From Propionibacterium sp. (GTDB taxonomy: Bacteria; Actinomycetota; Actinomycetes; Propionibacteriales; Propionibacteriaceae), in the NCBI GenBank assembly GCA_012719335.1, contig JAAYAO010000310.1, positions 1 through 20,460 of the forward strand: 20,460 nucleotides of DNA, given 5' to 3'. Every line of letters starts with the position of its first letter. Position 1 is the stretch's first letter. The notes under the pieces are model-generated. The model worked only from the letters and a program-made list of their open reading frames with translations, was not told the DNA's origin and did not search any database. Position numbers and translations under genes: made by a program. Positions 14,156 to 20,460 of the stretch are shown here, one piece after another.

Positions 14156-15685
14156 CTAGTTCTGCTCGGTGACCGTGCCGGTCACCACCTCACCGTCGTC
14201 GCCCTTGCCGGCGTCGCTGGAGTACTTGTCCATCAGCTTGGTCAGGTCGATGCCGGTGGTGTTCTTGATCAGCTCGACCGACTGGACGATGTTGTTGGTC
14301 ACCTGCCGCGGCACCTCGGAGGCACCGTCGGTGGACACCACGGTCAGCTTGTCGATCGCCGACATCGGGGCCGACACCTCGCGGGCGACCTGCGGCAGCA
14401 CGTCCACCAGCATCTGCAGCACCGCGGCCTCGTTGTATCGGGCGAAGGCGTCGGCGCGCTTGTCCATCGCCTCGGCCTCGGCCTGACCCTTGGCCAGGAT
14501 CGCGGCGGCTTCGGCGTCACCCTCGGCCCGGACGGCCTCGGCTTCGGCGACACGGCGAGCCTTCTCGGCCTCACCGCGCTTGGCACCCTCGATGGCTTCG
14601 GCCTCGGCCAGCGCGGTACGCCGCGACTTGTCACCCTCACCGGTCAGGCGAGCGGTTTCGGCGTCACCCTGGGCCTTGGCGATCGAGGCGGCCTTGCGGG
14701 CCTCGGCCTCGAAGATCTCGGAGTTGCGGCGGGCCTCGGCCTCGGTCTCCATCTGGTACCGGGCGGCGTCGGCGGGCTTGCGCACCTCGGTGTCGAGCTG
14801 GCGATCCTTCAGCGCCGCCTGGCGCACCGCGACCTTCTCCTGCTCGGTCAGGATCGCCTGATCCCGGTCGGCCTGGGCCAGCGGGCCGGACGCGGCGGCC
14901 TGGGCGGACGCGGCATCGGTTTCGGCCTTGATCTCGGCCTGCTTCAGCATCAGCGTCCGCTCGGAGATCGCGATCTCCTGCTCGGCGGCGATCCGGGCCT
15001 GCTCGGCGTTCTGCCGGGCGCTGGCCTCGGCGATCGCGGCGGTCTGACCGATGCGGGCGGCCTCGGGGCGACCCAGGTCGGACAGGTAGGTGCCGTCATC
15101 GGTGATGTCCTGAATTTGGAAGGTGTCCAGCACCAGTCCCTGACCGGTCAGCGAGGCCTCGGCCTCGTCGGCGACCCGCTGGGCGAAGGCGGCCCGGTCC
15201 CGAATGATCTGCTCCACCGACAGGCCACCGACGATCGACCGCAGCGAACCGGCGAGGGTTTCCTGGGTGAAGGACTCGATCTCGTCCTGCTGGGAGAGGA
15301 ATCGCTGGGCGGCCGCCCGAATCGAATCCTCGTTGCCGCCGACCTTCACGATCGCAACACCGTCGAGGTTCAGCTTGATGCCCTGACCCGACACCGCGCC
15401 CCGGATCTGCACCATGATGCGACGGCTGGACAGGTCGAGAATGTGCAGTTTCTGGATGAACGGGACGACGAACACGCCACCGCCCATCACGACCTTCTGA
15501 CCCGACAGGTCGGTCGTCACGTCCCCGGTTTCGGGGTTGGTGACCGGCTTACCCTTGCGGCCGGTGACGATGAACGCTTCGTTGGGGCCGGCAACTTTGT
15601 AGCGGGAGGTGATCAGCAGTACCAGCAGTACCAGCAGCACCACCAGACCGACAATGCCGATCAGGACTGGTGAAATCTCGGGCAT
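14156..15685 (-). CDS. Flotillin-like SPFH domain protein
   Basis: A 509-residue membrane-associated scaffold. A single helix at about 5-25 anchors it. The SPFH/band 7 domain (about 28-200) follows, with VAGPNEAFIVTGRKG, VVPFIQKLHILDLSSRRI and LDTFQIQDITDDG. Then comes a long Ala/Glu/Arg-rich coiled coil (about 210-430) and a flotillin-type C-terminus (VLPQVAREVSAPM). Flotillins organise membrane microdomains and associate with NfeD proteins; the upstream gene is such a partner, 65 bases away on the same strand. AAGGAG four bases before ATG 15685 supports the start. Confidence 0.93.
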   Translation of the reverse strand: MPEISPVLIGIVGLVVLLVLLVLLITSRYKVAGPNEAFIVTGRKGKPVTNPETGDVTTDLSGQKVVMGGGVFVVPFIQKLHILDLSSRRIMVQIRGAVSGQGIKLNLDGVAIVKVGGNEDSIRAAAQRFLSQQDEIESFTQETLAGSLRSIVGGLSVEQIIRDRAAFAQRVADEAEASLTGQGLVLDTFQIQDITDDGTYLSDLGRPEAARIGQTAAIAEASARQNAEQARIAAEQEIAISERTLMLKQAEIKAETDAASAQAAASGPLAQADRDQAILTEQEKVAVRQAALKDRQLDTEVRKPADAARYQMETEAEARRNSEIFEAEARKAASIAKAQGDAETARLTGEGDKSRRTALAEAEAIEGAKRGEAEKARRVAEAEAVRAEGDAEAAAILAKGQAEAEAMDKRADAFARYNEAAVLQMLVDVLPQVAREVSAPMSAIDKLTVVSTDGASEVPRQVTNNIVQSVELIKNTTGIDLTKLMDKYSSDAGKGDDGEVVTGTVTEQN

Positions 15686-15689
15686 AGGG

Positions 15690-15695
15690 CTCCTT
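15690..15695 (-). promoter_or_regulatory. Ribosome binding site of the flotillin gene
   Basis: AAGGAG (15695-15690) lies four bases before the ATG at 15685. It is one of few strong ribosome sites in this part of the window, where neighbouring genes appear leaderless. Confidence 0.6.
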
Positions 15696-15750
15696 CATTA
15701 TCTCGTCACCGACAGGGACACTCTGCCAGAACGATGGGCTATCTCGGGCG

Positions 15751-16284
15751 TCACTCCAGGGCCGCGAACGGGTCGCGACCGTCCAGGGCGATCATCGGTT
15801 CCACCATCACCGAGGTCGGTGACAGCACCGTGGTGATCACCACCTCGGTACCCACCGGCACCGGTTCCAGGGCGCGGGCGTTCAGCCGGGTGATGTGGCC
15901 CCCGACGACCAGGTTGATCTCGCCGTAGCCCGATTGCGGGATCGGGTTCAGCACGGTGGCGACCTGACCGACCAGGGACCCGGTGCGGACGGTTCCGCCG
16001 TCGTTACCGGTACGCAGTTTGTTGGACAACCAGCCGACCAGGAAGGCCATCAGCAGGCCGCCGGCCACCCCGGCCGCGGTGGCGATGCCGGTGGAGTCGG
16101 TGGCGCTGAGGGTGATCGCGCCGACGAACCCGAGGGCGCCGAGAAACCCCGCGACCGCCCCACCGGAGAAGTAGCCGCCGCCGGGGCCCTCGAAGGCGTG
16201 CAGGAAGTCACCGATCTCACCGATCACCAGGAACAGCACCAGCAGAAGCACCCCGATGATGCCGAGCGCGATGAAGACCGTCAT
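15751..16284 (-). CDS. NfeD-like membrane protein
   Basis: A 177-residue protein with an N-terminal helix (3-22), two further hydrophobic segments (about 38-60 and 65-87) and a C-terminal soluble domain (about 95-165). GSLVGQVATVLNPIPQSGYGEINLVVGGH fits the OB-fold of NfeD partners of flotillin. It is the first gene of the pair with the flotillin, as in yuaF-type arrangements. The serine-protease ClpP-like part found in long NfeD proteins is absent. The ATG at 16284 has TACCCT exactly six bases upstream and no ribosome site, so the transcript is probably leaderless. Confidence 0.85.
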   Translation of the reverse strand: MTVFIALGIIGVLLLVLFLVIGEIGDFLHAFEGPGGGYFSGGAVAGFLGALGFVGAITLSATDSTGIATAAGVAGGLLMAFLVGWLSNKLRTGNDGGTVRTGSLVGQVATVLNPIPQSGYGEINLVVGGHITRLNARALEPVPVGTEVVITTVLSPTSVMVEPMIALDGRDPFAALE

Positions 16285-16290
16285 GAACCA

Positions 16291-16296
16291 AGGGTA
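16291..16296 (-). promoter_or_regulatory. -10 box of a leaderless promoter for the NfeD-flotillin operon
   Basis: On the minus strand TACCCT (16296-16291) ends six bases before the ATG. No good -35 is visible. Confidence 0.5.
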
Positions 16297-16330
16297 GCGA
16301 GGTCGGGGAACCGGCGATTGTCGTCGCCGA

Positions 16331-18037
16331 TCACATTCCGTACCGCCACCGAACCGCGTCGGCGTCGGTGCTGATCCGGCGGGCGGCGTGTTCGGCCCGC
16401 ACCCATTCGGCCCAGGCCGTGATCTCGGCGCGACGGCGGTCGTCGTCCCAGCCGAGTTCGGCGCCGATCAGTTCGGCGACTTCGTCGGCGGCGGCGCGGC
16501 CGGAGTCACGTTCCTCGTGCGCCAACCGGACGCGGTGCCGCAGTACATCGGCCAGGGTCAGGGCCCCTTCGCTGCGTACCGCGAACACCACCTCGGCACG
16601 CAGATAGTCCGGCGCCTCGGTGAGCGGTTCGCCCAGGTGCGGGTCGTCCTCGATCAGGTCGACGATTCTGGCGATCTCGGTGCCGTAGCGACGACCCAGG
16701 TGTTCGGCGCGTTCGGGGGTCCAGCCCAGGCCGCGGCCCAGCCGTTCGGCCAGATTGGCGACCACCGACCAGGGCGCCGCCCCGACCAGCGGCAGGTCGG
16801 CGGTGACGCACGGTTGTTGGTCGGCCCGATCGCCCAACACGAAGTCGACCGCGTCGGCGGCCATCTGCCGGTAAGTGGTGAGTTTGCCGCCGGCGATCGC
16901 CGACATGCCCTCGGTGACCGGGGCGATCAGGTGCTCGCGGGAGATCTTGGCCGAGGATCGGGCGCTGACCGGTTGCACCAGGGGACGCAGGCCGGCGTAG
17001 ACGCCGACGATGTCGTCACGGGTCAGGTTGCTGCTGAGCACCGCGTTGGCGTGGTCGAGGATGTACCCGATGTCGGTGCTGGTGGCCACCGGCTCGACCA
17101 GATCGTCCTCCTCCCAGGGGGTGTCGGTGGTGCCGATGATCCAGTGGGTGCGGGTCGGGATGATGAACAGCACCGACTTCTCGGTGCGCAGGAACAACCC
17201 GACCTCGCCGCGGATCCGGCTCCGGTCGAAGACTAGGTGAATGCCCTTGGAGGCGAGCACCTCCAGAGCCTCGGACGGGTTCGCCCCGGCGCGGCGTTCG
17301 ACCTCCTCGGTCCACACCCCGGTGGCGGAGATGACGTGGGCGGCGCGCACCTCGCGTTCGGTGCCGTCCAGGCTGTCGCGCAGCCGGGCGCCGATCACCG
17401 CGCCGTCGTGGCGCAGCAGGTCGACCACCTCGGTGTGGGCGGCGGCCAGGGCGCCGTGGCCGACCGCGGTACGGATCAGCCCGATCACCAGCCGGGCATC
17501 GTCCACCGCGGCGTCGAAGAACCGGATCGCGCCGACCAGGTGGCCGGGGCGCACGTCGGGGAACAGTCGCAGCGCCGCCCGTTTCGACAGGTGCTGTTGG
17601 ACGGGCAGTTGCCCGCCCCGGGTGCGCGAGATCAGGTCGTAGAGGCCGACGCCGACCGCGGAGTAGGCCCGTTCGATCACCGGGGTGCGCAGCGGCCACA
17701 GGAAGGGTTGCGGTTGCACCAGGTGCGGGGCGATCACATCCAGCAACCGGCCGCGTTCCCGCAGCGCCTCGGCGACCAGTTCAACGTCCAGTTGGTACAG
17801 GTAGCGCAGCCCCCCGTGCACCAGGCGGCTCGATCGCGACGAGGTGCCGGCCGACCAGTCCTGCATGTCGACCACCGCGGTGCGCAGGCCCCGGGTGGCG
17901 GCGTCCAGGGCGATGCCGGCGCCGGTGACGCCACCGCCGATCACGAGCAGGTCGACCCCGTCGCTGGTCATCGTGTGCAGCGCGGCGGTACGGCCGGCGG
18001 CGGTGAGATCGGACGCGGTGTTGGGCTGACTGATCAC
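16331..18037 (-). CDS. glpD: Glycerol-3-phosphate dehydrogenase (FAD-dependent, quinone-linked)
   Basis: A 568-residue flavoprotein that oxidises glycerol 3-phosphate to dihydroxyacetone phosphate and passes electrons to the quinone pool. Seen are the FAD motif VIGGGVTGAG (32-41), DWSAGTSSRSSRLVHGGLRYL (conserved active-site region), IGTTDTPW and VYAGLRPLV, and the C-terminal domain of about 150 residues typical of GlpD/GlpO. GTG 18037 is preferred: TAGGCT lies six bases upstream (leaderless), and no ribosome site precedes any nearby ATG. An ATG at codon 23 is an alternative. The -10 begins in the stop codon of the upstream acyltransferase gene. glpK and glpF are not here. Confidence 0.95.
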   Translation of the reverse strand: MISQPNTASDLTAAGRTAALHTMTSDGVDLLVIGGGVTGAGIALDAATRGLRTAVVDMQDWSAGTSSRSSRLVHGGLRYLYQLDVELVAEALRERGRLLDVIAPHLVQPQPFLWPLRTPVIERAYSAVGVGLYDLISRTRGGQLPVQQHLSKRAALRLFPDVRPGHLVGAIRFFDAAVDDARLVIGLIRTAVGHGALAAAHTEVVDLLRHDGAVIGARLRDSLDGTEREVRAAHVISATGVWTEEVERRAGANPSEALEVLASKGIHLVFDRSRIRGEVGLFLRTEKSVLFIIPTRTHWIIGTTDTPWEEDDLVEPVATSTDIGYILDHANAVLSSNLTRDDIVGVYAGLRPLVQPVSARSSAKISREHLIAPVTEGMSAIAGGKLTTYRQMAADAVDFVLGDRADQQPCVTADLPLVGAAPWSVVANLAERLGRGLGWTPERAEHLGRRYGTEIARIVDLIEDDPHLGEPLTEAPDYLRAEVVFAVRSEGALTLADVLRHRVRLAHEERDSGRAAADEVAELIGAELGWDDDRRRAEITAWAEWVRAEHAARRISTDADAVRWRYGM

Positions 18038-18043
18038 CCGTCC

Positions 18044-18049
18044 AGCCTA
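18044..18049 (-). promoter_or_regulatory. -10 box of a leaderless glpD promoter
   Basis: TAGGCT (18049-18044) begins with the TAG stop codon of the acyltransferase gene and ends six bases before the glpD GTG. A weak -35 (TTCGCC, 18-base spacer) would lie inside the acyltransferase gene. Confidence 0.55.
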
Positions 18050-19096
18050 TGCCCGGTCTTTCTCGTCGGCGAAGAGCCATCGGGCTCGAGGTTTGATCAG
18101 CGGACGAACCAGCCGGGCCACCGGGATGGAACCCAGCACGAAGGCCATCAGCACGCTGAGGGCGAGCAGCACCGGCACCTGCCATTCGGCGATGTTCTCG
18201 GTCGGCAGCAGACCCAGATGGCGTCCGATCCGGATCAATGCGCCGTGCAGCAGATAGATGGTGAACCCGTTCGACCCGGCGGTGCTGATCAGCGGCAGCC
18301 GGCGCCGCGGGGTGATGTGCAGCATCGCCACCGCCAGCACGATGCCGGTGGCGATCACCGCCAGGCGGGTACCCATCGAGTGCAGGGTCGGGAGAGTGCC
18401 GGGGGCGTACTCGAGGTTCATCGTCAACTCGCCCAGCCCGAAGGGGGTGAGCCGCAGCAGCAGGGTCAGCGCCACGACCGAGAGAGCGATCACGCCGACG
18501 GCCAGGGCGGCACTGCGGCGGGTGCGTTGCCGCAGCCGGGCCAGGTGTGGGCGCAGTTTCCAGCCGACCACGAAGAACGGGAAATGGGCGATGATCGGGG
18601 CCAGCGCCCAGTCGGCCTCGAAGAACTCCGGCAACCCGACCAGCACCGCGGCGATGGTGACCCACATCAGGGGTCGCCGCAGTCGGGCCACGTAGGGCAG
18701 GGCGACGCGCCAGAAGATCAGGCCGTAGAGAAACCACAAGGTGTAGACCGGCACCTCGGGCCTGAGGATCATCTTGTGCCCCACCCACTTGTCCAACAGC
18801 AGGTGGATCATCGTCATGATCACCAACGGCAACAGCACCGACCGCACCAGCGCCCGGAAATCGCGATTGACCGGTTGGTCGCGGCTGAACACTCCGGCCA
18901 ACATGCCGAACAGCGGCAACCGGATGCCCCAGGTCACCACCCAGAACCATTCGGCCACCCCGGATCTGGCCAGGTGCAGTTCGACCATGTGAATGGACAC
19001 CACGAGGATCGCCGCGAGCAATCGTCCGTTGTCGATCCAGGGGTCGCGGGCAGCCGACGCGGCGGGGGTGGCCGCTGGATCTGGTCGGGAGGCCAT
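18047..19096 (-). CDS. Acyltransferase 3 family integral membrane protein
   Basis: A 349-residue protein with roughly ten hydrophobic helices. Near the start are WIDNGRLLAAILVVSIHMVEL (the family's N-terminal helix with an Asp and the active-site-type His) and RLPLFGMLAGVFSRDQP. Later come LYGLIFWRVALPY and the late STAGSNGFTIYLLHGALIR, which resemble the OafA/NodX acyltransferase 3 family. Such enzymes acylate cell-envelope sugars or lipids; the acceptor is unknown. The ATG at 19096 has a TACACT -10 ten bases upstream and no ribosome site. It precedes glpD in the same direction. Confidence 0.85.
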   Translation of the reverse strand: MASRPDPAATPAASAARDPWIDNGRLLAAILVVSIHMVELHLARSGVAEWFWVVTWGIRLPLFGMLAGVFSRDQPVNRDFRALVRSVLLPLVIMTMIHLLLDKWVGHKMILRPEVPVYTLWFLYGLIFWRVALPYVARLRRPLMWVTIAAVLVGLPEFFEADWALAPIIAHFPFFVVGWKLRPHLARLRQRTRRSAALAVGVIALSVVALTLLLRLTPFGLGELTMNLEYAPGTLPTLHSMGTRLAVIATGIVLAVAMLHITPRRRLPLISTAGSNGFTIYLLHGALIRIGRHLGLLPTENIAEWQVPVLLALSVLMAFVLGSIPVARLVRPLIKPRARWLFADEKDRA

Positions 19097-19106
19097 ATCG
19101 CTGGTG

Positions 19107-19112
19107 AGTGTA
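19107..19112 (-). promoter_or_regulatory. -10 box of the acyltransferase gene promoter
   Basis: TACACT (19112-19107) ends ten bases before the ATG at 19096, predicting a leader of only a few bases. The inverted repeats at 19119-19156 cover its spacer and -35 region. Confidence 0.45.
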
Positions 19113-19118
19113 CCGCTC

Positions 19119-19135
19119 CGCGTCCGCCGGACGCG
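19119..19135. repeat. Inverted repeat between diverging genes
   Basis: CGCGTCC and GGACGCG flank a three-base GCC loop (7-bp perfect stem), between the -10 and -35 positions of the acyltransferase promoter. It could be an operator or simply GC-rich chance. Confidence 0.4.
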
Positions 19136-19138
19136 GGA

Positions 19139-19156
19139 GGTTACCGGGCAATAACC
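19139..19156. repeat. Second inverted repeat between diverging genes
   Basis: GGTTA and TAACC flank an eight-base centre. It is modest in strength, but its AT content stands out beside the first repeat. Confidence 0.3.
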
Positions 19157-19192
19157 ACCGGCGTGCCCCGACGGTGTTGTTCACTGGAAGGC

Positions 19193-19624
19193 ATGGCAAC
19201 GATTGCGCGAGTACTGGCCGGGTTGAGCGTCGTGGCGTGGCTCGTGGCGGTGTTCACACCGCTGACCAGCAACGAGATCACCGGCGACACCCGGCTTGCC
19301 GATGTGGTCGCCGAGGCTCCGTGGGTGATCCCCTTCGCGGCGGTACCGGTTCTGGTGGCCGTACTGGTGGCCCTGACCCGTCCCCGGCTGCCGGTCGCGG
19401 TGCTGGCGATCGCGATCGGTGGCCTGTGCCTGACCATGATCCTGGCCATGCCGATGGGCGAGGTGTTGTGGGACGGCATGGACGACCAAGGCCGCCCGAT
19501 CGGCGGGATGGAGACCGATGTGCGCAGCATCGGCTGGTTCGCTGCCCTGGCGGGTTCGCTGTTGCTGGCCGCGGCCGGAGCGGTGGCACTGCGTCCGGCC
19601 ACGACGGCCGAACCTGCGAAATAA
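19193..19624 (+). CDS. Small four-helix membrane protein of unknown function
   Basis: A 143-residue protein with hydrophobic segments at about 4-22, 44-61, 66-84 and 111-132, a polar loop after the first (TSNEITGDTRLADVV) and a Gly/Asp-rich loop between the third and fourth (WDGMDDQGRPIGGMETDVRS). I do not recognise a specific family; it resembles small actinobacterial membrane proteins annotated only as hypothetical. ATG 19193 has GGAAGG only one base upstream, too close for a normal ribosome site. TTCACT seven bases upstream is a weak -10 match, so the start could be leaderless. It converges on tRNA-Glu with a two-base gap. Confidence 0.7.
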   Translation: MATIARVLAGLSVVAWLVAVFTPLTSNEITGDTRLADVVAEAPWVIPFAAVPVLVAVLVALTRPRLPVAVLAIAIGGLCLTMILAMPMGEVLWDGMDDQGRPIGGMETDVRSIGWFAALAGSLLLAAAGAVALRPATTAEPAK

Positions 19625-19626
19625 TG

Positions 19627-19702
19627 TGGTATCCCCAACGGGATTCGAACCCGCGCTGCCGCCTTGAAAGGGCGGTGTCCTAGGCCGCTAGACGATGGGG
19701 AC
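19627..19702 (-). tRNA. tRNA-Glu (anticodon UUC), CCA encoded
   Basis: On the minus strand the 76-base gene runs from GTCCCCA to an encoded CCA. The seven-pair acceptor stem closes with a G-U first pair. The anticodon arm is CCGCC-CTTTCAA-GGCGG with anticodon TTC, and the T arm is GCGGG-TTCGAAT-CCCGT with the last pair a G-T. A -10-like TAGGGT is at 19738-19733, without a clear -35. Confidence 0.96.
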
Positions 19703-19730
19703 CCGACCCCGACTGTGTCGAGGCCGGGTC
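19700..19730. repeat. Imperfect inverted repeat upstream of tRNA-Glu
   Basis: GACCCG...CGAC (minus strand) pairs with GTCG...CGGGTC around an ACA loop, with four unpaired positions in the middle. It overlaps the first bases of the tRNA gene and could shape 5' end processing or end the upstream peptidase transcript. No T run follows. Confidence 0.35.
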
Positions 19731-19732
19731 CT

Positions 19733-19738
19733 ACCCTA
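19733..19738 (-). promoter_or_regulatory. Possible -10 of tRNA-Glu
   Basis: TAGGGT (19738-19733) is 30 bases before the mature 5' end. No -35 at a normal distance could be found, so this is weak. Confidence 0.3.
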
Positions 19739-19763
19739 TCGCGAACTGTGCCCAACCCGCGAA

Positions 19764-20460
19764 TCAATGCCGCACGGTGATGTGCACGTGATCCTTGTGG
19801 TTGGCGGTGTCGGATCCGCGGCCGGCCATGTAGCGCCAGTCCTCCTTGGATCGGGCGACACTCCAGATCCGCTGATTCCAGATGATGTACTCCACGTTCA
19901 GCCGGGAGGCGTTGGCCTTGGCCCACTCCGCGATCGAGGAGCCCAGGGACTGACCGGCCGAGGTGCGGTAGTTCGGAATCATGATGTCGACGGCCCGGCC
20001 GCTGGGGTGATCGGGCAGCGGGTCGGCCCGTACCCCGTAGTAGGTGGTGATGGTCGGGAACCGGGTGCGGCTCTCGGCCACGATGGCCGCGGCCGAGGGA
20101 CGCAGCCCGCTCAGGCCCTGGGAATAGTCCTTGGCCGCGGGTGCCTTGGTGGCGAGGTAACCGCTGGTGACCCAGCGCACCGCCCCCTTGTAGATGACCT
20201 GGTCACGGCCGTCCTTGCTGACCCCGGTGATCTGCAGTGCCGCACCGGCGGGCAGGGTGGTCACCGTGGAGCCGCCGCGGGAGGCGGTGCGGATATTCAG
20301 CGCCACCGTGGCGTAGCGGGTGCCGGTGGCCGTCGGGGTGGAACTCGAGGCGGGTTTCGTGGTGGCCGACGACCCCGATCCGCTCAGGTAGCGCGAGCTG
20401 ACCCACAGCTTGCGCCCCTGATGGGTGATCTCACGCCACTCCCCCGAACTGCGCCCGGTC
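19764..20460 (-). CDS. Secreted SH3-domain protein with M15-like peptidase domain (5' end outside the window)
   Basis: 231 C-terminal residues are visible. Two bacterial SH3 repeats come first: the end of one (EWREITHQGRKLWVSSRYLS) and a full one (ALNIRTASRGGSTVTTLPAG to WVTSGYLATK), joined by a Ser/Thr/Pro-rich linker. The C-terminal domain has HPSGRAVDIMI and HKDHVHI near the end, the His...Asp and HxH pattern of M15-type/ARB-07466-like folds, which suggests metal-dependent peptidoglycan cleavage. The frame continues to the window edge, and a GTG at 20306 is internal, not a start. SH3 domains usually bind cell wall, so an exported enzyme is expected, but its signal peptide is out of view. 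Confidence 0.85.
   Translation of the reverse strand, partial: TGRSSGEWREITHQGRKLWVSSRYLSGSGSSATTKPASSSTPTATGTRYATVALNIRTASRGGSTVTTLPAGAALQITGVSKDGRDQVIYKGAVRWVTSGYLATKAPAAKDYSQGLSGLRPSAAAIVAESRTRFPTITTYYGVRADPLPDHPSGRAVDIMIPNYRTSAGQSLGSSIAEWAKANASRLNVEYIIWNQRIWSVARSKEDWRYMAGRGSDTANHKDHVHITVRH

Noticed and set aside
14480..14960. The repetitive GCC/TCGG-rich stretch as a tandem DNA repeat.
   Set aside because: It encodes the Ala/Glu-rich coiled coil of the flotillin; the repetition follows from the protein and is imperfect.
17237..19624. A 795-codon plus-strand open frame running antisense to glpD and the acyltransferase gene into the small membrane protein gene.
   Set aside because: The antisense part is rich in Gly, Asp, Gln, His, Val and Arg with no domain, as expected from the complement of GC-rich coding DNA. 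Only the last 143 codons, from 19193, form a believable protein.
19627..19702. tRNA-Glu as an integration (att) site.
   Set aside because: I saw no integrase gene, no direct repeat of the tRNA 3' end in the window and no sign of foreign genes beside it.
19764..20460. A phage lysin because of the SH3 and peptidase-like domains.
   Set aside because: No phage gene is nearby, and chromosomal actinobacteria commonly encode SH3-domain wall hydrolases.

Overview
The window is a dense, GC-rich stretch with almost no non-coding DNA and is most likely from a high-GC Gram-positive (actinobacterial) chromosome. Supporting signs are a full menaquinone branch (menG, menD, menC, menE, menA), a KstR2-like TetR regulator, several promoters with a TANNNT -10 box placed 6-7 bases before an ATG or GTG (leaderless style), frequent GTG starts and ATGA/GTGA gene overlaps. 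A family such as Propionibacteriaceae would fit, but the sequence alone does not settle it. There is no insertion sequence, CRISPR array, phage module or rRNA. No gap between genes exceeds 100 bases.

Layout. (1) 1-3394, minus strand: a tightly coupled acyl-CoA catabolic operon read as acyl-CoA synthetase, AHL-lactonase-like metallo-hydrolase, SDR and MaoC-like hydratase (cut by the window edge). It is divergent from a TetR regulator (3494-4120). The 99-base gap holds two overlapping divergent promoters and a palindrome resembling the KstR2 operator. (2) menG overlaps the end of tetR by 14 bases and is followed by a 576-residue RecB-like/DEDD-like nuclease with a probable Fe-S cluster. (3) menC-menD (minus) and menE-menA (plus) diverge from an 18-base gap whose -10 boxes lie almost exactly on top of each other. 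A small PLDc_N membrane protein follows menA. (4) 11607-14072: an orphan peptide-type ABC binding lipoprotein and a second SDR, closed by a 20-bp-stem terminator. (5) 14156-16284, minus: an NfeD-like protein and a flotillin. (6) 16331-19096, minus: glpD and an acyltransferase-3 membrane protein. (7) A small membrane protein, tRNA-Glu(UUC), and the 3' part of an SH3-domain peptidase-like secreted protein.

How it fits together. The catabolic operon and glpD should feed electrons into a quinone pool, and the men genes make that quinone (menaquinone). The tetR-menG overlap may link the control of acyl-CoA catabolism to the last step of quinone synthesis; this is inference. menF, menB and menH are not in the window. 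I do not see a clearly new multi-gene system. The most notable signals are regulatory architecture (the menC/menE bidirectional promoter, the tetR operator region and the recurrent leaderless spacing), the helicase-less TM0106-type nuclease and the lactonase-like enzyme inside an acyl-CoA operon.
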